Assembly (NCBI GenBank): GCA_903929315.1
Contig: CAIYUC010000186.1
Location: forward strand, 1-64,000
Source of the DNA: an uncultured Bacteroidales bacterium
Lineage (GTDB): Bacteria; Bacteroidota; Bacteroidia; Bacteroidales; FEN-979
Length of the DNA stretch: 64,000 nucleotides
Reading direction: 5' to 3'
Shown: positions 1-9,375 of the stretch, piece by piece
How positions within the stretch are numbered: the first letter of the stretch is position 1
How the letters are laid out: each line of letters begins with the position of its first letter
Notes under the pieces: generated by a model
The model's input: the letters and a program-made list of their open reading frames with translations, nothing else
Databases searched by the model: none
Told to the model about the DNA's origin: nothing
Made by a program: the position numbers and the translations under genes

Positions 1-110
1 CGCGCCAGCAAGGGAGACGCGCGCCAGCAAGGGAGACGCGCGCCAGCAAGGGAGACGCGCGCCAGCAAGGGAGACGCGCGCCAGCAAGGGAGACGCGCGC
101 CAGCAAGGAG
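1..110. repeat. Tandem repeat, ~6 copies of a 19-bp unit (CGCGCGCCAGCAAGGGAGA), running off the left window edge
   Basis: Direct reading: first partial copy 1-17, then exact 19-bp copies starting at 18, 37, 56 and 75, and a degenerate final copy 94-110. Confidence 0.95.
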
Positions 111-153
111 TATTGAGCTTTTTCAGTGATCAGGTCAATTAACAAATATCTTT

Positions 154-696
154 ATGAATCTTAATGTATTATTTAAAATCACTTACGGACTTTATGTTGT
201 AGGTTCTAACAATGGATCAAAGGTGAATGGCTTTATCTCCAATACCGTGTTCCAGGTCACTTCTGAACCGCCTCAGTTTGCCGTGGCCAGTCATAAAAAT
301 AATTATACCACGGAAATTATCAGGGAGGGTAAGGTTTTCGCCATTTCAATCCTTAGGCAGGACTATCATCCCGATATCATCGGAACTTTTGGTTACAGAT
401 CCGGAGAAGAGATAGAGAAATTCGGAAATTTCAAATACATGACCGGCAAAACAGGGGCGCCAATATTGCTTACAGATACCATCGGATGGCTGGAATGCGA
501 AGTGATTAACTCTTTCGATCTCGGAACCCATATCCTGTTTATTGGTAATGTAGTCGATGGTGATATCATTGATGATTCGGCTGAACCCTTAACCTATAAC
601 TATTACCATGACGTTAAAAAAGGTAAAGCCCCGAAAAACTCGCCGACTTATATTGACCCTCAGAGACTTAAAGCTTTTCCTCCAAAAACTTCATAG
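154..696 (+). CDS. Flavin reductase family protein (FMN-binding split barrel), no rubredoxin domain
   Basis: ORF 180 aa; NGFISNTVFQVTSEPPQFAVASHKNNYT...FAISIL and C-terminal YYHDVKKGKAPKNSPTYI resemble the flavin-reductase-like domain of flavoredoxin / high-molecular-weight rubredoxin proteins. Confidence 0.8.
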   Translation: MNLNVLFKITYGLYVVGSNNGSKVNGFISNTVFQVTSEPPQFAVASHKNNYTTEIIREGKVFAISILRQDYHPDIIGTFGYRSGEEIEKFGNFKYMTGKTGAPILLTDTIGWLECEVINSFDLGTHILFIGNVVDGDIIDDSAEPLTYNYYHDVKKGKAPKNSPTYIDPQRLKAFPPKTS

Positions 697-736
697 ATCC
701 TGCATTTCTTGGCGTTTAATATTACCTTTGGTGATC

Positions 737-1834
737 ATGCTCAAATACTTTCTCAAAAAAATCAATTTCCCCAGACCTTTTACCGGAAAACTCATTACCA
801 GAAGGCAACCCTGCCGGATGTGTGGTTTTACCGGGGCTTTAAGTATTGCTGAGACCGATTTCTGGGATCTGCAACATTCGGATATTGTCAAATGTACCAA
901 ATGCGGACATATTCAGCTGGACCCAATGCTGACGTCAGAAGCCACGGAAACCGGATGCAATGCATATTACCTTGAGGAGATCATCAATACTTCAATAAAA
1001 GAGCAGGAACGAAACCTTATCCGCAATTACCGGCGTGGGATCTTATTTGCATCCCAAATAAAACGAAGAGGATTTAATCCGGAAACGATCCTCGAATTCG
1101 GACCAGGTTCCGGTTATTTTGGAGCGGGAATGCAGTTTATCTTCCCGGATTGCAGGATCACAGTTGTTGATATTGTTGAAGAGGTTCTCAGGAATAACAG
1201 GGAAGCCCATGGGTCCCTTGCATTCAAAGGCACACCTGAAAATATTGAGCAAGCAGGGAACAGAAAATATGATCTCATTATAGCCCGTGATATTCTCGAA
1301 CACGTGACGGACATTTCGAAAGTAATAGATAATGTGGTAGATCATTTAAGCGATAATGGCTTGTTTCTTTTTATCACACCAAATGGGCATGAAGATGTCT
1401 GGGGACACTATGTACGTTGGAAACTAAGCGAAAAACCTTCGGAATTGCTCATCAATCATGTCAATTATTTTGATGGCGCCGGCCTCCTTGAATTCCTGAA
1501 GAAAAATGGATTGTTTCCTCTCACCTATTATACATACCAGTTAAAAACAACCATCAGGGGAAAAGGATGGTCAATGAACCCAAAGCTGGCAGCTACCATC
1601 TCACAACAACGATCTGCCGGTGAAATGATCACACGGAAAGAACAGGCGAATTCACCATCCGTTTTTAATAAAAAGCAAATACTCCGGCATTGGTTGTTCA
1701 ATCCCGGGTTCAAATGGATCACTATTATCTATTGCTGGTACCATCATTTTATAATTATCAGACTTTCGCCAACCTTAAATATCGGTCATGAAATATTTGG
1801 GCTGTTCATTAAAAAGGTGATCACGGATAATTAA
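737..1834 (+). CDS. Class I SAM-dependent methyltransferase with N-terminal Cys-pair (zinc-ribbon-like) motif
   Basis: ORF 608-1834; the start at 737 (MLKYFLKKIN) avoids overlap with the upstream CDS. CRMCGFTG...CTKCGHIQLDP, then ILEFGPGSGYFG (motif I) and DLIIARDILEHV. Confidence 0.75.
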   Translation: MLKYFLKKINFPRPFTGKLITRRQPCRMCGFTGALSIAETDFWDLQHSDIVKCTKCGHIQLDPMLTSEATETGCNAYYLEEIINTSIKEQERNLIRNYRRGILFASQIKRRGFNPETILEFGPGSGYFGAGMQFIFPDCRITVVDIVEEVLRNNREAHGSLAFKGTPENIEQAGNRKYDLIIARDILEHVTDISKVIDNVVDHLSDNGLFLFITPNGHEDVWGHYVRWKLSEKPSELLINHVNYFDGAGLLEFLKKNGLFPLTYYTYQLKTTIRGKGWSMNPKLAATISQQRSAGEMITRKEQANSPSVFNKKQILRHWLFNPGFKWITIIYCWYHHFIIIRLSPTLNIGHEIFGLFIKKVITDN

Positions 1835-2009
1835 CCAAACCAGGGGCTAACTATAAAGTATTGTGAACATAATTTTTTCTTGTATTGTGTGCTTTGTGCA
1901 TTCTTAGTGTTCATTGTGGTTATCGTTTTATAAATTAACCACAAAGGTCACTATGTCTTACACAACGATCACAAAGACTTTTGGACAAACCCTTTCAAAA
2001 TTTACAATT

Positions 2010-4298
2010 ATGACAAAAAGTACATTTCTGATGGGCATCATTACTTCATTGCTAGTTTCTTCCTGTTCAATGAGGCATGAGTCTGCTTTTGTGGATCTTA
2101 CAGGATCGTGGAAATTCAAGACCGGAGATGCCCTTGCCTGGGCCGCACCTGATTTTATTGATTCGAATTGGGGAACAATTCTACCCGTAAAACCATGGGA
2201 AGAGCAAGGATTCAAAGGATATGACGGATTTGCATGGTACAGGAAAAGGGTTGTGATCCCTTCCTCCATCAGAGAAAATGCTTATCTGAAAGATAGTATC
2301 CAGATCGTCCTCGGGAAGATCGATGATTGTGATCAGGTATTTCTCAATGGTGAATTGATCGGGGAAAATGGAAAAACCCTTTTCCGGGAGAAAAATGCTA
2401 CTGCCGATTTCATTAAAATTAAGGGGAAATGGAACCTCAGGCGAAGGTATATCCTGCCTGTCAGTGATCCGCGAATTCTTTGGGATAAAGAAAACGTGAT
2501 TGCCATCAGAGTGTTTGACCAGGGTGGTTTAGGAGGCATGTTTTCATCTCCGTACCTGATCTCCATGAGAGATATCGGTGACTATATTAACATTGAACTT
2601 CAGGATGAACCCTTTTCTTTCATTGGTGACAGCCTGCTAAAGAAGAAGTACTCCCTTGATAATACATCCGGAAAAGAAGATTTCAAAGGGAAACTCAGGA
2701 TTAAAGCAATTCTTTATCAAAATGGAAATACGATCTTCGAACAATCCAGGGATATCTCATTAAAAAAACAAACCAAACTTGCAGATTCTGTTATATTTAA
2801 AACTGATTTCTCACAACCGGTCCTTTTCGTTATCTCCTTTACAGAAGATAATTCAGGCAGGGAAATAACCGGCCAGGCAGAAACGCCCTATATTTTAACG
2901 CCAAAAGTTCCGGATTTTCCAAGGATCAATGGTGCGAAGATCTTTGGAGTTCGTCCCTGGTCACCGTTTTTGTTCAAAGTCGCTGCTACCGGTAAGTCAC
3001 CTTTGAAATATTACGCTGATAATCTGCCAAAGGGTTTGAAGATCGATACGGTGACTGGGATAATCACCGGTTCCATGGATAAAAAAGGAGATTACATAGT
3101 AAGGTTGAAAGTTGAAAATTCCGTTGGCTCTGCTTCCCGAGATCTGAAAATCGTAGTCGGTAATAAGATATCTCTCACCCCACCTCTCGGATGGAACAGT
3201 TGGAATTGTTGGGGATTGAGTGTTAGTGATAAAAAAGTCCGTCAGTCGGCTGAATATATGAAATCAAGTGGCTTGTCGGATCATGGATGGACCTATATTA
3301 ATATTGATGACGGATGGGAAGACACCCATGACAAGGATAGGCAAATTCTGGCCAATTCAAAATTTCCCGATATGAAAAGTTTGTGTGACTATGTACATTC
3401 GCTGGGATTAAAAATCGGGATCTATTCATCTCCGGGGCCAAAAACCTGCGGTGGTTACGAAGGCAGCTATTCCTTTGAAGAACAGGACGCCAGGGTTTAT
3501 GCCGGGTGGGGTATTGATTACCTTAAATATGACTGGTGTTCCTATGATACTATTTGTCCAAACCCGGTTACAACACAACAATTCAAACATCCGTATACAG
3601 TTATGAAAAATGCGATCAGGAAAGTGACCAGGGATATCCATTATAGTTTGTGTCAATACGGGATGGGGGATGTTTGGAAGTGGGGTGCAGAGGTAGATGG
3701 AAACTCATGGCGGACGACAGGTGATATTGAAGACACCTGGGAAAGTATGTCCGGAATTGGCTTCAGTCAAAACAAATGCTCTCCATTTGCTGCCCCTTCA
3801 AGATGGAATGACCCTGATATGCTGGTCCTTGGGTTCGTAGGTTGGGGACCATATTTACATTCTACCCGTTTAACACCAGGTGAACAGTATACCCATATTT
3901 CCCTATGGTGCCTGCTTTCGGCTCCTTTACTTATCGGGTGTGACCTTAGCCGGCTGGATCCTTTTACCATTAATTTATTAACGAATGATGAGGTTTTGGC
4001 AGTAGATCAGGATCCATTGGGAAGGCAAGCAGTTCAGGTGAAAAGCAACAGCAATTATGAGATCTGGGTAAAAGACCTGGAAGATGGAAGTAAAGCCGTT
4101 GGACTTTTTAATCTCACATTGAAACCATTGAATATTCCTGTTGACTTAAAAGATCTTACCATTTCCGGTTATGCTGACATGCGTGATCTATGGCGACAGA
4201 AAGATCTTGGTGTTGTGGATCTCAGTTTTGAGATGATGGTGCAGCCCCATGGAGCTGCATTACTGAAATTAACAAAAAGAAGCAAGAACATGAAATAA
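2010..4298 (+). CDS. Exported GH27-type alpha-galactosidase with N-terminal jelly-roll and Ig-like (He_PIG) domains
   Basis: ORF 1914-4298, likely start 2010 (MTKSTFLMGIITSLLVSSCSM lipoprotein signal). GH27 motifs TPPLGWNSWNCWG, YINIDDGWE, YLKYDWCSYD, RTTGDIEDTW, RWNDPDMLVLG; PLKYYADNLPKGLKIDTVTGIITG is a putative Ig motif. Confidence 0.85.
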   Translation: MTKSTFLMGIITSLLVSSCSMRHESAFVDLTGSWKFKTGDALAWAAPDFIDSNWGTILPVKPWEEQGFKGYDGFAWYRKRVVIPSSIRENAYLKDSIQIVLGKIDDCDQVFLNGELIGENGKTLFREKNATADFIKIKGKWNLRRRYILPVSDPRILWDKENVIAIRVFDQGGLGGMFSSPYLISMRDIGDYINIELQDEPFSFIGDSLLKKKYSLDNTSGKEDFKGKLRIKAILYQNGNTIFEQSRDISLKKQTKLADSVIFKTDFSQPVLFVISFTEDNSGREITGQAETPYILTPKVPDFPRINGAKIFGVRPWSPFLFKVAATGKSPLKYYADNLPKGLKIDTVTGIITGSMDKKGDYIVRLKVENSVGSASRDLKIVVGNKISLTPPLGWNSWNCWGLSVSDKKVRQSAEYMKSSGLSDHGWTYINIDDGWEDTHDKDRQILANSKFPDMKSLCDYVHSLGLKIGIYSSPGPKTCGGYEGSYSFEEQDARVYAGWGIDYLKYDWCSYDTICPNPVTTQQFKHPYTVMKNAIRKVTRDIHYSLCQYGMGDVWKWGAEVDGNSWRTTGDIEDTWESMSGIGFSQNKCSPFAAPSRWNDPDMLVLGFVGWGPYLHSTRLTPGEQYTHISLWCLLSAPLLIGCDLSRLDPFTINLLTNDEVLAVDQDPLGRQAVQVKSNSNYEIWVKDLEDGSKAVGLFNLTLKPLNIPVDLKDLTISGYADMRDLWRQKDLGVVDLSFEMMVQPHGAALLKLTKRSKNMK

Positions 4299-4469
4299 AA
4301 GAAATAATCCTTGTAAACTACATATACCTAGTTAATCCGAAGATCCTCCAAAATTATTTCTTAAAAAACAACGCTATAAACAGTTGATTTAAGGTAAATT
4401 TGCAAAATATTTCTAAATCCCGGGCATCATAAACTAAATTACTTCGTATAAATAAATTTTTCGAACACC

Positions 4470-5519
4470 ATGAAAAAGCAATTTACTTTAAGCAAATTCT
4501 TATTACCCGTCTTCCTTTTGAGCATATCCTGTTCATTATCCGCCCAGGATTCGCCTTTGACACAAATTGCGCCTCATACAAGTGTAGGAACAGCCTATGC
4601 GTGTCCGGGTTCAACTATAACCGTTCCCGTCATTGATTCAGGTTTTAAACATATCTATGCTCTTGAGCTTCAAATTGTCTACGATTCAACAATCATGACC
4701 TATAACCATTCCCTGATTGCACCTAACCCGTCATTAGGATATATTAATAACAACAGTCTTCATATCCCTGGCCATGGATCATTGTGTGCAGTAAGGTTAG
4801 AATGGAGTTCTGCTTTCGGAGATAGTCTTCCAGACGGAAGTACCCTTGCTACCATAGGATTCAATTATATCAACGGCACCTCTCCCCTTTATTTTCTCAA
4901 TACAGATACATCAGGCACCTGGGATAGTTTTTATGATGGGTCTACCTATTTTCCATTAAATGATATGCCTACAGCAACTTATTATCATAGTGGACAAATT
5001 AGTTCAGGGTTTGTCGGAGGAACCGTTTCAGGCAGTTCAAATATTACTTTTGGAAGTCCGACTGGAACTCTTATATTGAACGGCTATGTAGGAAATGTTA
5101 TTAAATGGCAAAAGCAATTAAACGGAGGAGGATATGTTGATATTTCGAATACTAATCCGACTTATTCTACGACCCCGGATACTACCGGAGTATGGAATTA
5201 CCGGGCAGTCGTTCAATATGGGTCATGTCCACAGGCATTTTCTACTCCTGCAACAGATACCGTGACAGCTGTAAATCATTTAAAAACCTGGACGGGGGCT
5301 GCAAGTATTAATTGGAAAAATTCCCTAAACTGGAGCCCGTATGGAATTCCGATGTTAAGCGAAAGTGTGACGATCCCTTCCGGCCTTTCCAATATGCCTA
5401 CTGTCTCGAACCAGGGGTTGGGTTGTAATAACCTTTCGGTTGCAGGAAATGGAGGATCACTGACCATTAATCCGGGGTACCATTTGAATATTAATGGAAC
5501 TTTAAATATCGGACCCTGA
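4470..5519 (+). CDS. Secreted protein with cohesin-like domain
   Basis: Signal peptide MKKQFTLSKFLLPVFLLSISCSLSAQ; IYALELQIVYDSTIMTYNHS...LATIGFNYINGTSPLYF resembles cohesin/dockerin-associated beta folds; C-terminal WTGAASINWKNSLNWSPYGIP motif is common in Bacteroidota secreted proteins. Confidence 0.55.
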   Translation: MKKQFTLSKFLLPVFLLSISCSLSAQDSPLTQIAPHTSVGTAYACPGSTITVPVIDSGFKHIYALELQIVYDSTIMTYNHSLIAPNPSLGYINNNSLHIPGHGSLCAVRLEWSSAFGDSLPDGSTLATIGFNYINGTSPLYFLNTDTSGTWDSFYDGSTYFPLNDMPTATYYHSGQISSGFVGGTVSGSSNITFGSPTGTLILNGYVGNVIKWQKQLNGGGYVDISNTNPTYSTTPDTTGVWNYRAVVQYGSCPQAFSTPATDTVTAVNHLKTWTGAASINWKNSLNWSPYGIPMLSESVTIPSGLSNMPTVSNQGLGCNNLSVAGNGGSLTINPGYHLNINGTLNIGP

Positions 5520-5547
5520 AAACGATCCGTTTAAATCTGGTATTTCC

Positions 5548-7002
5548 TCACTGTACTTTCTGAATAGCCCAATCCAGCGCTGACTTTATCATTTCGATAG
5601 GGGGTTGCTGGATAAATCCGTTATCCATCATTGATTTCGTGAGCTCCCTGGAGTATTCGATATCTTTTTTTGCCCTTTGAAAGGCTTCTTCATGTGTCAT
5701 TTGGATCCGTGCCACACCATCTTTGATTGCCTGCATTGCAACATCAGCCGATTCTTGAGGAAATACGGAGGCTTCCTGCATATTCGGAACGATATTTTCA
5801 ACATTAATCCCCCGTTTTTCGGCATAACTTGCCAGTGAATGGGCCGCTGCAATGGCCATGTTGTCGGTGATCTTCCGTGCCCTCACCATGAGAGCGCCTT
5901 TGAGGATCCCGGGAAAACCGATGGAGTTATTGACCTGGTTCGGAAAATCACCCCGTCCGGTAGCAACGATATAGGCACCCTCTTCCTTGGCCGCATACGG
6001 ATAAATTTCAGGGACCGGGTTGGCACAGCAAAAAACAATGGATTTTTTCCCCATTACCCTTATCCATTCCCGTTTGACAGTTTCAGGGCCCGGAGTTGAT
6101 AAAGAAATCAGGACATCCGCTCCCTGCATGGCTTCTTCCATTGTGAGGATCATCCCGGGATTTGTTGATAAGCAAAGTTCCCATTTCCTGTAAAAGCGCG
6201 GATCAGCTTTAATATCCCCGCGATTTTTATGAAGGGATCCTTTCGTGTCAAACATGATCATTTTTGCCGGATCTGCACCGTCTGCAATAAGCAGGCGGGC
6301 AATCGTTGTATTGGAAGCGCCCGCTCCGAACAGGACGATCTTAACATCGCCAATTTTTTTGCCTGCCAGTTTCAACGAATTGATCAAGCCTGCCAATGTG
6401 ACACAAGCAGTTCCCTGCGCATCGTCATGCCATACAGGGATATCGCATTCTTCCCTGAGAACATCAAGGACCTTGTAACAATTCGGTTGGGAAATATCTT
6501 CCAGGTTGACAGCTCCAAAACTATGCTGGCACATTTTGACAAATTGAATGATCCGGTCAGGATCATTTTTACCATTTGCATCTTTACTGTCGATACATAA
6601 TGCAACAGCATCAACTCCACCCAGGTATTTCATCAGGAAAGCCTTTCCTTCCATAACACCTAATCCACCTGCAGGTGTACAGTCACCATCGCCCAGAACA
6701 CGTGTAGAATCGCTAACGACGGCAACCAGATTACCCCGGTTCGACAATTCGAAGGAAGCATCATTATTATCCCGGACAGTGGTAGAAATAGTTGATACAC
6801 CTGGGGTGTACCAAACATTAAACCAATTGAATCCAATGACCGGAGCTTTAGGTACCACCTGGGTTTTTCCCGCATAAAAACGATGGGCCTCCCCTGCCAG
6901 CTTTTTAAGAAACAAGGTTTTTGCTTTTGCTTTTTGCTCCTCCGTAAAATCAGAAGGGAATACTTCATTGAGGTTGTCAAGGTTTAAGGAAATCTCTTTC
7001 AT
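5548..7002 (-). CDS. NAD(P)-dependent malic enzyme (malate dehydrogenase, oxaloacetate-decarboxylating)
   Basis: 484 aa; YTPGVSTIS, VVSDSTRVLGDGD, WHDDAQGTACVTLAGLINSLK, VLFGAGASNTTIARLL, CCANPVPEIYP, ATGRGDFPNQVNNSIGFPGILKGAL. Confidence 0.93.
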   Translation of the reverse strand: MKEISLNLDNLNEVFPSDFTEEQKAKAKTLFLKKLAGEAHRFYAGKTQVVPKAPVIGFNWFNVWYTPGVSTISTTVRDNNDASFELSNRGNLVAVVSDSTRVLGDGDCTPAGGLGVMEGKAFLMKYLGGVDAVALCIDSKDANGKNDPDRIIQFVKMCQHSFGAVNLEDISQPNCYKVLDVLREECDIPVWHDDAQGTACVTLAGLINSLKLAGKKIGDVKIVLFGAGASNTTIARLLIADGADPAKMIMFDTKGSLHKNRGDIKADPRFYRKWELCLSTNPGMILTMEEAMQGADVLISLSTPGPETVKREWIRVMGKKSIVFCCANPVPEIYPYAAKEEGAYIVATGRGDFPNQVNNSIGFPGILKGALMVRARKITDNMAIAAAHSLASYAEKRGINVENIVPNMQEASVFPQESADVAMQAIKDGVARIQMTHEEAFQRAKKDIEYSRELTKSMMDNGFIQQPPIEMIKSALDWAIQKVQ

Positions 7003-7178
7003 AATAAGAATTTTTAGTTAAATGACCTGAATTTGACGGGAAAAATATTCAAAAAAACAAGGAATATTTTCAAAATTAAGAAAAATTATGCTAAAAAAAC
7101 CTAATATTTAAATAAGTCAAAGTTAGTTTTTGAAATTTAGTTGTATATTCGCAAAGTTAATTTTAATTCTTATTTATT

Positions 7179-7370
7179 ATGTCAACAGGTAAAGTAAAGT
7201 TTTTCAATGAGAGAAAAGGATTTGGTTTTATTGTTGAAGATGAGACCCAGGAGGACATTTTCGTCCATGTCAGTGGTTTAATTGACAGAGTCCGCGAAAA
7301 TGACCAGGTTTCTTTTGATATCACGGAAGACAAAAGGGGTAAAAAAGCAATCAATGTTAAAAAGGACTAA
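7179..7370 (+). CDS. Cold shock domain protein (CspA family)
   Basis: 63 aa MSTGKVKFFNERKGFGFIVEDETQEDIFVHVSGL with RNP1/RNP2 motifs. Confidence 0.95.
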   Translation: MSTGKVKFFNERKGFGFIVEDETQEDIFVHVSGLIDRVRENDQVSFDITEDKRGKKAINVKKD

Positions 7371-7397
7371 CGTTCTTTGAATACTAGAGTGCATTTC

Positions 7398-7427
7398 AAG
7401 TCCTGTTAATTCACAGGACTTTTTTAT
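7398..7427. terminator. Intrinsic terminator after csp, overlapping the dnaN stop (convergent genes)
   Basis: AAGTCCTGT-taattc-ACAGGACTT followed by TTTTATTT. Confidence 0.85.
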
Positions 7428-8548
7428 TTATTGAGCATTACCGGCATAACAAGCATCAGGATGTCCTCATCTTTGTTCTTGTTATCCACGGGTAATAAGA
7501 TTCCTGCCCTGTTGGGAGCTGACATTTCAAGCTTGATTTCGTCTGTATCGATATTATTCAGCATTTCCAGCATGAATTTCGAATTAAATCCGATTTCCAT
7601 GTCATCTCCCTCATAAGTACAGGTTAGCCTTTCTTTAGCTTCGTTTGAGAAATCAATATCTTCTGCCGATAATACAAGTTCTTTCCCTGAAATTTTGAAC
7701 CTGATCTGGTGCGTAGATTGATTGGCGAATATCGCAACACGACGAATGGTGTTTAATAGTAAGATCCGGTCAATCACCATTTTATTGGGATTTTCTGCCG
7801 GGATCACTGCGTCGTAATTCGGATATTTTCCGTCGATCAACCTGCAAATCAGATTTATATTGCTAAATGAAAAGAAAGCATTGGTAAGATTATACTCTAT
7901 TTTCACAGGTATATCCTGGGAAGCAAGAATGGTTTTCAGAAGGTTAAGAGGTTTTTTTGGTAATATAAAAGAGGCCGAATCCGTTGATTTTGCATCGGTC
8001 CGTTTGTAACGAACAAGTTTGTGTGCATCGGTAGCTACAAAGGTCACATCATCCGGGGAAAGTTCACAGAAAACTCCGGAAAGAACCAGCCTCAACTCAT
8101 CATTGCCGGTAGCAAATAAAGTTTTATTAATGGCATTCGCCACGACCGAGGAATTCAGCTCAATGGCTGTAGTTTCTTCCAGTATGGGAGTACGCGGATA
8201 CTCATCACTTTTATGACCTGAAAGTCTGTATTTCCCCTCTCCTGCTGAGATCTCGATTAGGAGAGTATCATCATTGATGGAAAATGATACAGGAATATCA
8301 GCAAAAGTCTTTAACGTATCAACCAGTATCTTGGCAGGAATGGCAATGCTTCCGGTCTCATCTGTTTTATCCGGAATAAGTGTTACACTCATCGTGGTTT
8401 CCAGATCGGACGAAGTAATTGAAAGTTCATTCTCTTTCAGCTCAAAAAGAAAATCATCAAGAATGGGTAAAGTATTACTGCTATTGATCACACCATTGAT
8501 GGCCTGCAGGTTTTTCAGCAACAGGGTACTGGAAACAATAAATTTCAT
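7424..8548 (-). CDS. dnaN: DNA polymerase III subunit beta (sliding clamp)
   Basis: 374 aa MKFIVSSTLLLKNLQAINGVINSSNTLPILDDFLFEL...VATDAHKLVRY...MLVMPVMLN. Confidence 0.95.
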   Translation of the reverse strand: MKFIVSSTLLLKNLQAINGVINSSNTLPILDDFLFELKENELSITSSDLETTMSVTLIPDKTDETGSIAIPAKILVDTLKTFADIPVSFSINDDTLLIEISAGEGKYRLSGHKSDEYPRTPILEETTAIELNSSVVANAINKTLFATGNDELRLVLSGVFCELSPDDVTFVATDAHKLVRYKRTDAKSTDSASFILPKKPLNLLKTILASQDIPVKIEYNLTNAFFSFSNINLICRLIDGKYPNYDAVIPAENPNKMVIDRILLLNTIRRVAIFANQSTHQIRFKISGKELVLSAEDIDFSNEAKERLTCTYEGDDMEIGFNSKFMLEMLNNIDTDEIKLEMSAPNRAGILLPVDNKNKDEDILMLVMPVMLNK

Positions 8549-8661
8549 GCTATACGGTTTTAAATGTTTACGTTATAAAAATTGAGAGGATTTTTCCCGC
8601 TATGAAGTTACTATTTTTTCAAATATGCAAGAGTAAAATCTTTTTTCATATTATAAGTGCA

Positions 8662-9315
8662 TTATTTTACCAGCGTCTGATCATTACTTTTTTTTCTTTT
8701 GAAAAGGAATTTGTTTTCCTGGCCCTTTAAAAGACGATGTATATTTTTTTTGTGTGATATCGGGACAAATATACCGACCAGTATCGCCAGGATAATCATT
8801 CCCATATTTGTTTCCCTCAATAAAAAGACTACAATGAATGGAAAAACAACCGCAGCTATAATAGAAGAAAGCGATACATATCTTGAAAGAATCAAAGAAA
8901 TGATAAAGATCCCCAGAGCAATCACTAATGCGAGGGGATAAAGAGCAATTCCAACCCCGGCAAGGACAGCCACTCCTTTTCCCCCTTTAAACCCGGCATA
9001 GATTGGGAAAATATGTCCAGTGACGGCAGCAACAGCAAGAACGATCCTGAGATAAGTGATCCATTCTGCTGATAACAAAGCATGTGGAAACAGGATCGCC
9101 AACTGGACAGCAAACCACCCTTTAAATATGTCAAATAGAAGAACAGGGATACCTGCCTTATAGCCCAGTATCCTTATCACATTTGTTGCCCCTGCATTCC
9201 CGCTCCCATATTTCCTTACATCAATTCTGTAAAAAAGTTTACCAACCCATACGGCTGAAGGAATCGAACCGATAAGGTATGCAAGGATTATTTCCAGAAG
9301 GAGCAACCAGGACAT
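8662..9315 (-). CDS. plsY: Acyl-phosphate glycerol-3-phosphate acyltransferase
   Basis: LLEIILAYLIGSIPSAVWVGKLFYRIDVRKYGSGNAGATNVIRILG, FKGGKGVAVLAG, multi-TM. Confidence 0.95.
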   Translation of the reverse strand: MSWLLLLEIILAYLIGSIPSAVWVGKLFYRIDVRKYGSGNAGATNVIRILGYKAGIPVLLFDIFKGWFAVQLAILFPHALLSAEWITYLRIVLAVAAVTGHIFPIYAGFKGGKGVAVLAGVGIALYPLALVIALGIFIISLILSRYVSLSSIIAAVVFPFIVVFLLRETNMGMIILAILVGIFVPISHKKNIHRLLKGQENKFLFKRKKSNDQTLVK

Positions 9316-9375
9316 AGGTATTGCGATTTGATTAGCACAAAGTTATTTATCATCCGGTATTGTACCGTTGCAGAT

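Noticed and set aside
1-110. CRISPR-like appearance of the left-edge repeat
   Set aside because: Copies are directly contiguous with no unique spacers; this is a plain tandem repeat, and no cas genes were seen.
608-736. N-terminal extension of the methyltransferase ORF overlapping the flavin reductase
   Set aside because: The extension is in a different frame over the conserved flavin reductase C terminus; the ATG at 737 gives a more plausible start.
5839-6877. Several plus-strand ORFs opposite malic enzyme
   Set aside because: Antisense to highly conserved enzyme sequence; no independent coding evidence.
7127-7151. Possible csp promoter TTTTTG ... TATATTCG
   Set aside because: The -7 has a mismatch and the spacer is only about 11 nt, too short for the Bacteroidota TTTG-N19-TAnnTTTG pattern.
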